DNA from: Methylobacterium sp. 2A
GTDB taxonomy: Bacteria; Pseudomonadota; Alphaproteobacteria; Rhizobiales; Beijerinckiaceae
DNA: 64,000 bases
NCBI RefSeq assembly: GCF_009806555.1
Contig: NZ_VUOK01000062.1
Span: 186,001 to 250,000 of the forward strand
Direction: 5' to 3'
Shown here: positions 1 through 8,295 of the stretch, piece by piece
Numbering within the stretch: position 1 is the first letter of the stretch
Layout: each line of letters opens with the position of its first letter
The notes under the pieces: model-generated
Seen by the model: only the letters and a program-made list of their open reading frames with translations
The model's database searches: none
What the model was told of the DNA's origin: nothing
Program-made: the position numbers and the translations under genes

Positions 1-10
1 TCTACTTTCG

Positions 11-715
11 TCACGCCGCCGGGGCCTGTCCGGCCACCACCGTGCCGAGGGTGCCGAGCAGCGAGGACCGGGCCCGGCTCACCCGGCTCTTCACGGTGCC
101 GACCTGGCAGCCGAGCTTGCTCGCCGCCTCCTCGTAGGTGTGGCCCTCGGCGCCGACCAGCAGCAACGCCTGCCGCTGCGCCGCCGGCAGTCCTTCGAGG
201 CGCGCCCACACGACCTTGAGGGTGCTGGCATCCTCCTGATCGGCGAGGCTCGTCATCTGGCCCGCATGCGTCCCGTCGACATCCTCGATCTCGCGCCGGG
301 TCTTGCGCAGCTCCGAGTAGAACTGGTTGCGCAGGATCGTGAACAGCCACGCGGTGAAGTTCGTGCCGGGGCGGAACCGTTCCTGATTGGCCCAGGCCTT
401 CACGAACGTCTCCTGGACGAGATCGTCGGCCCGGTTGACGTCCCCCACGAGCGACAGCGCGAAGGTGCGCAGGGCCGGCAGCGCCTTGATGATGTCGCCG
501 CGGAAGTCGAAGGGGACGGTCTGACCTTGGGCGGCGACGGCAACCTCGAACCGCGCGATCAGGTCGCTCAGCTGCGCCGGCAGCGGCTCCTGTTCCACGA
601 TCTGGAAATAGTCGCGGATGGGCAGGGCGAGGTGCTGGCCGATGGCCGTGGCGTAGGTGGGGGCTTTGCGGTCAGCCTCGGCCTCGCTCGACGGATTCGC
701 GGCGTCTTCGATCAT
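11..715 (-). CDS. ECF-type RNA polymerase sigma factor, EcfG-like
   Basis: Predicted 234-residue sigma-70 family factor that would direct RNA polymerase to a dedicated promoter set. After about 70 poorly conserved N-terminal residues comes a region-2 core (ADDLVQETFVKAW, then FTAWLFTILRN) and a region-4 helix-turn-helix (TYEEAASKLGCQVGTVKSRV). The spacing and motifs resemble the alphaproteobacterial EcfG group that runs the general stress response; the usual partners NepR and PhyR are not seen here but could lie beyond the left edge. The ATG at 715 was chosen because it gives a normal family length; the frame stays open far upstream only because GC-rich DNA rarely contains stops. The gene diverges from the nitrile hydratase operon across about 200 bp. 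Family sure, subgroup likely. Confidence 0.88.
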   Translation of the reverse strand: MIEDAANPSSEAEADRKAPTYATAIGQHLALPIRDYFQIVEQEPLPAQLSDLIARFEVAVAAQGQTVPFDFRGDIIKALPALRTFALSLVGDVNRADDLVQETFVKAWANQERFRPGTNFTAWLFTILRNQFYSELRKTRREIEDVDGTHAGQMTSLADQEDASTLKVVWARLEGLPAAQRQALLLVGAEGHTYEEAASKLGCQVGTVKSRVSRARSSLLGTLGTVVAGQAPAA

Positions 716-919
716 GGACGTGTCCTGATCCCTGGTGCTTGTATACTGGAATCTCTCTAACGTCCGTACCGGCATAAATATGAACCGATACCAAACGCTC
801 CCGTCTGTATCGGGGAATAGAGGCAACGTGGCCATAACGGCCGAGGTTAATCCAACCGCGCACGAGGGCTGGCAGCGGCTTGTCCGGCGGTGCAGACTGC
901 GCACCGTGAGGAGAGCGGC

Positions 920-1579
920 ATGAGCCACGACCACGCGGATCACGATCACGCGCATCACGGCAGCGACCTCTCGCCGGTCGAAGCCCGGGTGCGGGCGCTC
1001 GAGTCGCTGCTGACCGAGAAGGGCTATCTCGACCCGGCAGCCCTCGACGCGCTGGTCGAGCTCTACGAGACCAAGGTCGGACCGCATCTCGGCGCCCGGG
1101 TGGTGGCCCGGGCCTGGGTCGACCCCGCGTTCCGCGCGCGGCTGCTGGCCGAGGCCACGCCGGCCATCGCCGAGCTCGGAATCGGGGGCCGGGGCGGCGA
1201 GCACATGGTTGTGGTGGAGAACACGCCTCAGACGCACAACCTCGTCGTGTGCACTTTGTGTTCCTGCTATCCCTGGCCGGTGCTCGGCCTGCCGCCCGTC
1301 TGGTACAAGGCCCCACCCTACCGGGCCCGGGCGGTGATCGACCCGCGCGGCGTGCTGGCCGAGTTCGGGGTGACGCTGCCGGAGACGACCCGCATCACCG
1401 TGTGGGATTCGACCGCCGAGACCCGCTACATGGTGCTTCCGATGCGTCCCGCGGGCACGGAGGGCTTCTCCGAGGAGGCCCTGGCCGCCCTCGTCACGCG
1501 CGATTCCATGATCGGCACCGGGCTTCCCCAAGTGCCCACGATGGCGCTTCCGGTCGAACCCGCGGAGAGGCCGGTATGA
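920..1579 (+). CDS. nthA: Nitrile hydratase subunit alpha (cobalt type)
   Basis: Catalytic subunit of nitrile hydratase, which hydrates nitriles to amides in the cytoplasm. The 219-residue protein carries the metal-binding claw Cys111-Thr-Leu-Cys114-Ser115-Cys116. Thr at the second position (CTLCSC) is the signature of low-spin Co(III) enzymes, whereas iron enzymes have CSLCSC; two of the cysteines are normally oxidised. The N-terminus is very histidine-rich (residues 3-13), a feature of several cobalt-type alpha subunits. The ATG at 920 follows a GAGGAG ribosome-binding site. It is the first gene of an alpha-beta-accessory operon: its stop overlaps the beta start (ATGA). No amidase or cobalt transporter lies beside it. 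Confidence 0.96.
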   Translation: MSHDHADHDHAHHGSDLSPVEARVRALESLLTEKGYLDPAALDALVELYETKVGPHLGARVVARAWVDPAFRARLLAEATPAIAELGIGGRGGEHMVVVENTPQTHNLVVCTLCSCYPWPVLGLPPVWYKAPPYRARAVIDPRGVLAEFGVTLPETTRITVWDSTAETRYMVLPMRPAGTEGFSEEALAALVTRDSMIGTGLPQVPTMALPVEPAERPV

Positions 1580-2235
1580 ACGGGGCGCAGGATCTCGGCG
1601 GCGCGCACGGCTTCGGCCCGGTGGTGCCGGAGCCGAACGAGCCGGTGTTCCACGCCGCCTGGGAGCGGCGCGTCTTCGCGATGGCGCTCGCCATGGGCTA
1701 TACCGGCGCCTGGAACCTCGACGGCAGCCGCGCCGCCCGCGAATCGCTGCCGCCGGCCGAGTATCTCGCGTCGAGCTACTACGCGATCTGGCTGAAGGCC
1801 CTGGAGAGGCAGCTCGCCGCCACCGGGCTGGCCACACCCGCCGAGATCGCAGCCGGCCGTTCCACGGAACCGGCGGAGCCCGTGGCTCGGATCCTGGCCC
1901 GCGACGGCCTGGAGGACCGGTTCCGGGCCGGCTTCCCGAGCAGCCGGGCGGCCGACGCCCCCGCCCGCTTCGCGTTGGGGGATGCAGTCCTGGCGCGCAA
2001 TTTTCATCCGACCACCCACACACGGCTGCCGCGCTACGTCCGCGGCAAGCGGGGACGGATCGTGCGGGTCGACGGGGTCTTCGTCTTTCCCGATACCAGC
2101 GCCTACGGGGCCGGCGAGAACCCGACATGGCTCTACACGGTCGCCTTCCCCGCGCAGGAGTTGTGGGGGGAGAGCGGCGATCCCGGCGGGACCGTCACGG
2201 TGGCGGCCTTCGAACCCTATCTGGACCCCGCGTGA
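1576..2235 (+). CDS. nthB: Nitrile hydratase subunit beta
   Basis: Beta subunit (219 residues) that pairs with NthA and supplies conserved arginines that hold the oxidised cysteine claw. The N-terminal helical part (GAHGFGPV, then FHAAWERRVFAMALAMG) is typical of the family. The C-terminal part (FALGDAVLARNFHPTTHTRL and PRYVRGKRGRIV) is the SH3-like barrel of the beta subunit. The ATG at 1576 overlaps the alpha stop by four bases, so translation is coupled, which fits the fixed alpha:beta stoichiometry. The alpha-then-beta order is the common one for cobalt enzymes. Confidence 0.95.
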   Translation: MNGAQDLGGAHGFGPVVPEPNEPVFHAAWERRVFAMALAMGYTGAWNLDGSRAARESLPPAEYLASSYYAIWLKALERQLAATGLATPAEIAAGRSTEPAEPVARILARDGLEDRFRAGFPSSRAADAPARFALGDAVLARNFHPTTHTRLPRYVRGKRGRIVRVDGVFVFPDTSAYGAGENPTWLYTVAFPAQELWGESGDPGGTVTVAAFEPYLDPA

Positions 2236-2555
2236 CCGAACCGTCGCCGAGCCCTTTCGCGGCCCCCTGGGAGGCCCAGGTCTTCGCCATGGTGGTGAGC
2301 CTGCGCGAGGCCGGGCTGTTCACGTGGTCGGAATGGGCCGAGCGCCTCGGCCGGGGGATCCGCCCGGCGGAGGCGCCGGAGCGGGCCGCCGATTACGGCG
2401 CATGGCTCACGACCCTGGAAGAGATCTTGGCAGAGCGCGGCGTGGCCGGACCCGAGAGCGTCGCGGCGCGCACGAAGGCGTTCCAACGTGCTGCCGAGGC
2501 GACGCCGCACGGCGAGCCGATCCGCCTGGAGAACGATCCGCTCTACCGGTCCTGA
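2232..2555 (+). CDS. Nitrile hydratase accessory (activator) protein
   Basis: A 107-residue protein homologous to the N-terminal part of the beta subunit (PWEAQVFAMVVSLREAGLFTW, then YGAWLTTLEEIL). In cobalt-type systems such small proteins (the P14K/NhlE-type self-subunit-swapping chaperones) bind alpha and help insert cobalt. The GTG start at 2232 overlaps the beta stop as GTGA, so all three genes are coupled. An ATG at 2127 would extend the frame far into the beta gene and is rejected. Function is assigned from family and position. Confidence 0.85.
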   Translation: MTEPSPSPFAAPWEAQVFAMVVSLREAGLFTWSEWAERLGRGIRPAEAPERAADYGAWLTTLEEILAERGVAGPESVAARTKAFQRAAEATPHGEPIRLENDPLYRS

Positions 2556-2754
2556 ATCCTTCGATCCAAAAGGGACATCAGCTCGGCGTGTGATTGCCCG
2601 ACGGGCATTGGCGATGCCAATTTTGATAGTGTCCATCCCGTTATCGATCTTGGCATCCTCAAGCCTTACTGCGCAAGCTCCGGACAAGGCAGCCATTGTA
2701 TAGTTCCGACCCGGACTCTTTTTTATGAAATATTGAACAGAGTTGGAAAATCGA

Positions 2755-3651
2755 ATGCGCACCAATAGAATACCATGCAGGCTTTGCGGTTCAGATACGA
2801 CCTATTTCATGAACAAGATAGTTCTCAGCAAGCATTATGTCTCCTACTATCGATGTGAGAATTGCTTGTCATGCCAAACGGAAGAGCCCTACTGGCTTCC
2901 GGAGGCCTATAAATCCAGCGCGATCAATCTCGACGTTGGCATGTGCCAACGCACCCTGAACTGCGTGCTACAAACCAGCTTGTTCCTCTCCGAAGTTGCG
3001 TTTGGCCACGATGAGTTATGCATCGATTTTGGCGGACATATCGGCCTCTTTACAAGAATGATGCGCGATCGAGGATTCAACTTTATCTCTTACGACAAAT
3101 TCAGCCAGCCGATATATAGCGGAACGTTCTCGGCGAACGATTTGAGCGAATTGACCAGGTTAAATCCGAGCCTCGTGACGGTCTACGAGGTTCTTGAACA
3201 CCTTCCCAACCCGGCGGTCGATTTGAATGAAATATTCTCATTATCGAGCAAATACATAATATCAAGCACCGAAATATACGAATCCCAGGGGAAAGACTGG
3301 TGGTATTTTGTTCCCGATGGTGGTCAGCACGTGTTCTTTTATTCTCTGAAGGCGTTGGCGCTCGTGGCCGAGAAATATGGATTCGTCCTCAGAAGCTTCG
3401 GCTCAACCCATATCTTCATAGCGAAGGCCGAGATCGCCGTCCTGGCGGCGCGCGGCATAAATATTGATGAAGTCATCGGCCGCATCGCAAACCCGAGATA
3501 TGCGTTGAACAAATCACTTGATCTTCTCGGGTCCCATCAACAACAGCCATGGACGTGGATTCAACGAGATTTTGAAACGGTGTCGGATCTGCTCAAGAAG
3601 AGCGCTCCTCGGAGGGCCGGAACAGCGACTGAGACGGGTCCTGTAGCCTGA
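2755..3651 (+). CDS. Class I SAM-dependent methyltransferase with N-terminal zinc-ribbon-like motif
   Basis: Predicted 298-residue methyltransferase. Paired cysteines (Cys8/Cys11 and Cys34/Cys37) probably bind zinc. The Rossmann SAM-binding motif DFGGHIG (91-97) and a VYEVLEHLPNP motif follow, as in the Methyltransf_23 type often found in sugar or lipopolysaccharide modification loci. Substrate unknown. A TTG four codons upstream (2743) is an alternative start; the ATG at 2755 has a GGA about 7 bases ahead. Base composition is clearly more AT-rich and codon use less GC-biased than in the nitrile hydratase genes beside it, which suggests acquisition by transfer. Confidence 0.75.
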   Translation: MRTNRIPCRLCGSDTTYFMNKIVLSKHYVSYYRCENCLSCQTEEPYWLPEAYKSSAINLDVGMCQRTLNCVLQTSLFLSEVAFGHDELCIDFGGHIGLFTRMMRDRGFNFISYDKFSQPIYSGTFSANDLSELTRLNPSLVTVYEVLEHLPNPAVDLNEIFSLSSKYIISSTEIYESQGKDWWYFVPDGGQHVFFYSLKALALVAEKYGFVLRSFGSTHIFIAKAEIAVLAARGINIDEVIGRIANPRYALNKSLDLLGSHQQQPWTWIQRDFETVSDLLKKSAPRRAGTATETGPVA

Positions 3652-3904
3652 TTGAACTTCCGGATCCGGTCGATCGGTGTGCAGTCGATGGGGATGCCGG
3701 TGTTCTTGCAGCCCCTGTCGCAACCGGTTCAGCGCCGATACGGTCCGCCGATCTTGATGCACGCCGGGCAGGCCTGGTGCGGCCTCGGGTTGCCGCGCGG
3801 AGGAAACCGCATCAAGCGTTTGAGCCGGCATCACCGTTTCGGGCCGGCTCGCCCTGCTCGGTCAGGATCGGTCGCGGCGGCCAAGCCCGAACGGGTCAGG
3901 CGCC
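3652..3904. other. Non-coding spacer, no supported gene
   Basis: About 250 bp between the methyltransferase and the MBL-fold gene, which converge. Several open frames cross it, but none has a recognisable domain, and the translations are the low-complexity Arg/Pro/Gly type typical of shadows in GC-rich DNA. GC content rises again here, so the right border of the AT-rich methyltransferase segment lies in this spacer. Confidence 0.5.
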
Positions 3905-4789
3905 TCAGAACCGATTGGCTGGCCCGATCGCGAGCGACCCAAGCGGCACCGGCGCGGCGTGCGACCGGCCGCTCATCAGTTGATCGAGGAGCGCCAGAAC
4001 CTCCGGCCGCCCGCAATTGCGCGCCGGCTCGAACGGGGTCCAGGTCTGCTCGAAATCGAGGCGCTCGAACACGTCCCGGTAGCGGCGCAACTCGCGCGGC
4101 GTGAGCGGCACGCCGCGCACGAAGGCCTTGTGGGCCGAGATCGTGATGGCCCGGCGGAAATCCGCCGGGTCGAGTTCGAACTTCAGCGCATCCCCGCAGA
4201 AGCAGATCTTTCGCGATCGATCATAGAGAACCGCGTGGCCGTCGAAATGGCCGGCGGTGCGGTGCAGTTCCAGCCCGGGAAGCGGTTCCAGGAAATCGTC
4301 GTAGGGCCAGCTCACCTGCAGCGCCGCGCTCCACGTGAAGTCGGCTGCGGCCAAGCAGAGTTCCGGATCGAACCGGTCCTGAAGCTGCGGCAGCGCCCCA
4401 TAGGAATGGGGATGCGAGGCCGAGAGCACCGCCATGCCGCCGAGCCGCGCGATCTGGTCGAGGGCGGCCTCGCTGAAGACCGGGCACCCCTCGAAGCCCA
4501 TGTTCCCGTGCTCGGTCTGGATCAGGTAGGCCGAGGGGCCGATGCCGGAGACCGGCTCGTTCCAGAACCGCCAGACGCCCGGCTCCAGCTCCTGCCAGTG
4601 GCACGGGAAGGTGTCCTGCGCCTCCCGGGCGGTGCGGAAGCGCCAGCCGTCCTGCGGTACGACGTGGCGGGCGTCGAGGCAGAGCGGGCAGGCGGCCGGC
4701 ACCTCGAAATGGCGCTGCCAGAATCCGCAATTGTCGCAGGTATAGGCGGGCAGCTTCAGGGCGCCCGCGAAGGGCAGATAGCCGGGCAT
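3905..4789 (-). CDS. MBL-fold metallo-hydrolase-like protein with N-terminal zinc ribbon
   Basis: A 294-residue protein. The N-terminus has two CxxC pairs (CDNC and CPLC, residues 18-37), a rubredoxin-like or zinc-ribbon knuckle. The rest looks like a metallo-beta-lactamase fold: the strand before the metal site reads SASHPHSYGAL and a later CFCGDALKFE resembles the GD motif. The canonical HxHxDH is degenerate (HPHSYG), so it may bind metal differently or not be a classical hydrolase. No operon partner is evident; the next gene upstream (SDR) reads the same way at a 55-bp gap. Substrate not assignable. Confidence 0.7.
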   Translation of the reverse strand: MPGYLPFAGALKLPAYTCDNCGFWQRHFEVPAACPLCLDARHVVPQDGWRFRTAREAQDTFPCHWQELEPGVWRFWNEPVSGIGPSAYLIQTEHGNMGFEGCPVFSEAALDQIARLGGMAVLSASHPHSYGALPQLQDRFDPELCLAAADFTWSAALQVSWPYDDFLEPLPGLELHRTAGHFDGHAVLYDRSRKICFCGDALKFELDPADFRRAITISAHKAFVRGVPLTPRELRRYRDVFERLDFEQTWTPFEPARNCGRPEVLALLDQLMSGRSHAAPVPLGSLAIGPANRF

Positions 4790-4844
4790 TTTTTCGGACC
4801 TTCTTCGGGGCGGCTGTAGCAGGCTGTGCGATCGGGCGCAGCCG

Positions 4845-5855
4845 TCAGGTCCGGTCCGGGAGCCGGCGCGCCGAGCGGGCGGCGTGGATGGTACCGGCGA
4901 GCCCGATCAGCGCCAGCCCGGCGAGACCGCCGACCACCAGGTCCCGGGTCCGGCTCGTGACGAACTCAGACCGGCTCGCCTTGGTCCGACCGGAGAACCG
5001 GCCGTCGATCCCGACCGGGCCCGGCACCGGCTCGAAAAGGTTCCCCGTCATCTCGGGGATGGTCTCGTCCGAGAGCTGGGCCGGCCACATGGAGGCCGCC
5101 TTGCGGTCGGCGAGCGCCGGGGCCAGGGCTTGCGCGGCCGCCATCATCATCGACGAGCGCCCGACCCAGACCTCCCGGCGCGGATGCGCGATGGCGTACA
5201 CGATCGCCTCGGCGCAGAGCCGCGGGTCGAAGACCGGATCCGGCGCGTATTGCCGGTGCCCGGTCCGGTTGCGCGCCCAGTTGAACTGGGGCGTGTTCAC
5301 GGCCGGCAGGTAGACCACGCTGAGGCTGACATGCACCCGGTCGTGGAGCAGCTCGCAGCGCAGGGCGTCGGTGAAGCCCGAGACCGCGAACTTTGCCGCG
5401 CAGTAGGGCGCCTGCAGCGGTGCGGCCCGGACCGCGAGGCCGGACGAGACCTGGATGATCGCGCCCCGGTTGCGCCGCTTCATGAACCGCAGGGCGGCGA
5501 GCGTGCCATAGACCTGGCTCAGATAGGTCGTCTCGGTGACCCGCCGGTACTCGTCCGGGGTGATCCGGTCGGCCGGGTTCACCACGGTCGACATGGCGTT
5601 GTTCACCCAGGCGCGGATCGGCCCGAGCTCGGCCTCGACCCGCGCGGCGGCGGCATCCACGGCCTTCGGGTCGGCGACGTCGGCGCTGATCGCCAGCACC
5701 GGCTGGCCGTAGGCCGCGAGCGCCCGCTCGGCCGCGGAGAGCCGGTCCGGATCGCGTGCGATCACCGCCACCGACCACCCGCGCTCGGCGAGGGCGTGCG
5801 CCGTGGCCAGCCCGATCCCGGCCGTACCGCCGGTCACGACCGCAACCCGAGCCAT
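4845..5855 (-). CDS. SDR family oxidoreductase with C-terminal membrane segment
   Basis: Short-chain dehydrogenase/reductase, 336 residues. TGGTAGIG (8-15) is the NAD(P)-binding glycine motif; the active site is the Ser137/138, Tyr151, Lys155 triad (YCAAK). The protein is longer than a classical 250-residue SDR: after the Rossmann core there is an extension ending in a hydrophobic helix (about 308-328, VVGGLAGLALIGLAGTI), so it is probably membrane-tethered. The ATG at 5855 has GAGGTG close upstream and begins directly at the first beta strand; an ATG at 5879 is possible but lacks a good site. Substrate unknown. Confidence 0.85.
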   Translation of the reverse strand: MARVAVVTGGTAGIGLATAHALAERGWSVAVIARDPDRLSAAERALAAYGQPVLAISADVADPKAVDAAAARVEAELGPIRAWVNNAMSTVVNPADRITPDEYRRVTETTYLSQVYGTLAALRFMKRRNRGAIIQVSSGLAVRAAPLQAPYCAAKFAVSGFTDALRCELLHDRVHVSLSVVYLPAVNTPQFNWARNRTGHRQYAPDPVFDPRLCAEAIVYAIAHPRREVWVGRSSMMMAAAQALAPALADRKAASMWPAQLSDETIPEMTGNLFEPVPGPVGIDGRFSGRTKASRSEFVTSRTRDLVVGGLAGLALIGLAGTIHAARSARRLPDRT

Positions 5856-6034
5856 ATCCACCTCACCGTCACCGGACATCCGGACGGCAACCCGGTTCTT
5901 GCCGGTCGGTTGCGCCGCCGCATCGGGCCGGAACGTCACGGGGTCTCGATTTCGCGTGCCGCGACGCAACGACCGAGTCCGGCGGCTGTTAACCGCATGT
6001 GCCGCGTCATGCCGAACCACCGAAGGTCGAAGTC

Positions 6035-6295
6035 ATGCACTCCGGACGTCACTTTTCCCTGCCGATCGATCCCTGGCCCCAGGCCTCGCTGGCCGAGCGG
6101 ACGGCGGTCGGGGTGGTCCTGACCCTGCTGCTGCTGCTGCCGGCCTGCGCGGTGGGCGCCACGCTGTTCGTGATCTCGATGGTCGCGACCTACATCGCCT
6201 GGTCCTACGAAAGCGGCGTCTGCCTGCGCGAGGTGATCGGCCGGCGCGCCGGAGGCTTCGTCGGGCGCCACCGCCGGATCGTCCGGAAGATTTGA
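6035..6295 (+). CDS. Small membrane protein of unknown function
   Basis: 86-residue protein with one long or two short hydrophobic segments (about 22-53, AVGVVLTLLLLLPACAVGATLF onward) and a basic C-terminus (RRAGGFVGRHRRIVRK). It is divergent from the SDR gene. No domain recognised. Coding is plausible from the clear membrane pattern and GC-rich third positions, but the function is unknown. Confidence 0.55.
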   Translation: MHSGRHFSLPIDPWPQASLAERTAVGVVLTLLLLLPACAVGATLFVISMVATYIAWSYESGVCLREVIGRRAGGFVGRHRRIVRKI

Positions 6296-6360
6296 GCGTC
6301 GGCTCTGGCCTGGGCGTGATCTGATCGATGGCTCTGGAAAGCTCCCTGATCATCATGATT

Positions 6361-6381
6361 CCAAAGGCTGAAGCCCTTTGG
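6361..6381. repeat. Short palindromic repeat unit (CCAAAGG...CCTTTGG)
   Basis: A compact inverted repeat, CCAAAGG-CTGAAGC-CCTTTGG, between the small membrane protein gene and the glycosyltransferase. The same AAGCCCTTTGG arm recurs near 23710 and 26244 and a related arm near 40360, so this is a minor copy of a dispersed intergenic repeat family. Confidence 0.6.
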
Positions 6382-6478
6382 GTCCACATTGAGCCCTTCG
6401 AAACATGATCACGGATGGGCCTGTCACCCGAACAGGCCACCCGTCGCGATGCTGGTCGACGAACCCTTCCGGAGGATG

Positions 6479-7396
6479 TCAGGCCGTCGGCGAGATTGCG
6501 GCGCCCGCCATCCGGGTGTCGCGGACCAGGACGCCTGACTCGAGCCAAAGGCGCAGTTCGGTCTCGTCTGGAAAACAGCGCAGAAATGCCCGTTCCAGGG
6601 CCTCGGATCCCCCGAGTTCCCAGAGATAGCGCGTTTGCCAGGATATTCCGCGATCTAGAGCGGGGTTGTTTTCGTAAACGGCGCCGAAGGCGGCAACCTT
6701 TCTGGCAAACTGCTCGAAATTGCGCAGCGGATAATGAAAGATCATCGCCGATCCATCCGGCTCCGGGCGTAGGACTTGCCCGGAATGCGTAACGATGCCG
6801 TGCCCGGCCACCATGATTTCGCCCATCTCCTCGAGACGGAAGACGACTTTCGGTTCGATTCGGGCCATGTGGACCGGATAGTCGAGAGCAATATCACGCT
6901 CGCCCCGGATTACCCGGCTGCGATAGTCTTCAGGGGGGAAAGGCCGCCCAGCGCGATAGAGGTGGGTTCTGAGCGCGCTGTCTGCGCCTCCGAGCGCCGC
7001 GCGTGGCGCAAACATGTTGAAGCGTGGAGCAGTGATGACCGGCACAGTCCAATCGAGCTCAGCGAAACTGTCGGTTGCCAGATGCCAGAATTCATCGCCG
7101 TCGATTTGCAGTACGATATCGGCGTCCCGGGCGCGCACCTGTGCGAATAATGCGGCATACCACTGGGACAGCTCGATTTCTGCGTCTCGCGCATAGGCGA
7201 GGACCGTCAGCGGCACCCCCTCGTCGGTCAGGGTCCGCAGAATGTCCGCCGTCGCGTCGGCCGATCCGTGATCCAAGATCACGAAGTGATCGACACCCAG
7301 GCGGGCGTGATGTCGGATATTCGCCTCGATGACATCGCCTTCGTCACGGATCATCATGATGGCTGCAACGCGCGGTCGTTCGGTTTCCGTCGTCAC
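6479..7396 (-). CDS. Glycosyltransferase family 2-like protein
   Basis: A 305-residue predicted glycosyltransferase of the Glyco_tranf_2_4 kind. The N-terminal nucleotide-binding part reads IMMIRDEGDVIEANIRHH, followed by LDHGSADATADIL; the metal/nucleotide-binding motif is DGDEFW (Asp99-Gly-Asp101). These features match proteins acting on surface polysaccharides. The GTG start at 7396 overlaps the stop of the preceding gene (GTGA), so the two are translationally coupled. A much longer in-frame extension upstream is only an open shadow of that neighbour. Donor and acceptor sugars unknown. Confidence 0.82.
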   Translation of the reverse strand: MTTETERPRVAAIMMIRDEGDVIEANIRHHARLGVDHFVILDHGSADATADILRTLTDEGVPLTVLAYARDAEIELSQWYAALFAQVRARDADIVLQIDGDEFWHLATDSFAELDWTVPVITAPRFNMFAPRAALGGADSALRTHLYRAGRPFPPEDYRSRVIRGERDIALDYPVHMARIEPKVVFRLEEMGEIMVAGHGIVTHSGQVLRPEPDGSAMIFHYPLRNFEQFARKVAAFGAVYENNPALDRGISWQTRYLWELGGSEALERAFLRCFPDETELRLWLESGVLVRDTRMAGAAISPTA

Positions 7397-8280
7397 CTTC
7401 GCAGCTCCAATGCCTCGGAGAGGGGCGTCAGGGGATCGAAAGCCTTGATCCGTTCGAAGGCCGCCTCGGCCTTGGCACGGCGGCGTTCGGGGGCGAGAAG
7501 CCAAGCCTGGGCCACCGCGCCAGGATCCTCGTCCGCCGTCCAATAGGCGCACAGCCCGTCAAGCTCCGGTTGGGCAACCGACGGCATCTCGGACAAGACG
7601 AACGTACGCAGATGCGCCATCTCCACCAGCCTCATGGGGCCGATGTGGCCGAAGGGCGGCGCACGCCCCAGGATGAGGACGATCTTCGCCCGCGCGGCGC
7701 GGGCATTGCGCAGAAACAGCGGCGTGACCTGCGAGGGGGTTTGCACCAGCACCGGCACGATGCGTTCGATGCGCCGCAGAACCGCGGCGCGATGCGCATC
7801 GACATTGCCGAAAAAATAGATCTCGATCGTTTTGTCGCCTTCGCCAAGCACGCCATCCGGTTCGAAGGCTTCCACGTAACCGGGCATGATATGCCGCGAA
7901 AAAACCCCCAAACGCGCCATGGCGCGCACGCTGTCGTCGAAATACGATAAGAAGAATCGACACCGATCCAGAAATCGCCGGGCCCGATCGGCAAAAAGCC
8001 AAGATGTCTCCGGCTTGAAATTCACCATTCCGGCTGCGATATATTCAACATCGAATATTCCGTATTCGTATGGAGAGTCAGCGATATTTTCAAGTTCCTC
8101 TGGAGTAATGTATTGTAGTCCAGTTATTATATTTATTGCATTGCGCTCAAACGAGCGCGGTTCGATTGTCACCACATGGCCGATCTTGCTCAGCCAATGA
8201 TGAAGGCTCGTGTAGATATCCTCCTTCATGATGGTCCACTGCGGCGTGCGGTCGAACACCACGATATGAACACGCGACAT
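7393..8280 (-). CDS. Glycosyltransferase-like protein, family uncertain
   Basis: A 295-residue protein that starts with a short Rossmann-type strand (SRVHIVVFDRTP). Its later segments (EIYFFGNVDAHRAAVLRRI, then KIVLILGRAPP and LVEMAHLRTFVLSE) resemble the C-terminal half of GT-B or CgeB-like glycosyltransferases. It sits between a methyltransferase (15 bp upstream) and the GT2 gene (overlapping downstream) in a three-gene operon, which supports a glycan role. The 5' part is visibly AT-richer than the 3' part. The glycosyltransferase call is an inference from weak motifs plus context. Confidence 0.6.
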   Translation of the reverse strand: MSRVHIVVFDRTPQWTIMKEDIYTSLHHWLSKIGHVVTIEPRSFERNAINIITGLQYITPEELENIADSPYEYGIFDVEYIAAGMVNFKPETSWLFADRARRFLDRCRFFLSYFDDSVRAMARLGVFSRHIMPGYVEAFEPDGVLGEGDKTIEIYFFGNVDAHRAAVLRRIERIVPVLVQTPSQVTPLFLRNARAARAKIVLILGRAPPFGHIGPMRLVEMAHLRTFVLSEMPSVAQPELDGLCAYWTADEDPGAVAQAWLLAPERRRAKAEAAFERIKAFDPLTPLSEALELRR

Positions 8281-8295
8281 GCGTCTGATTTTTCT

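Noticed and set aside
3514..3834. Open frame on the minus strand near the end of the methyltransferase gene, considered as a transposase remnant
   Set aside because: No DDE or helix-turn-helix pattern could be recognised and half of it overlaps the real methyltransferase.
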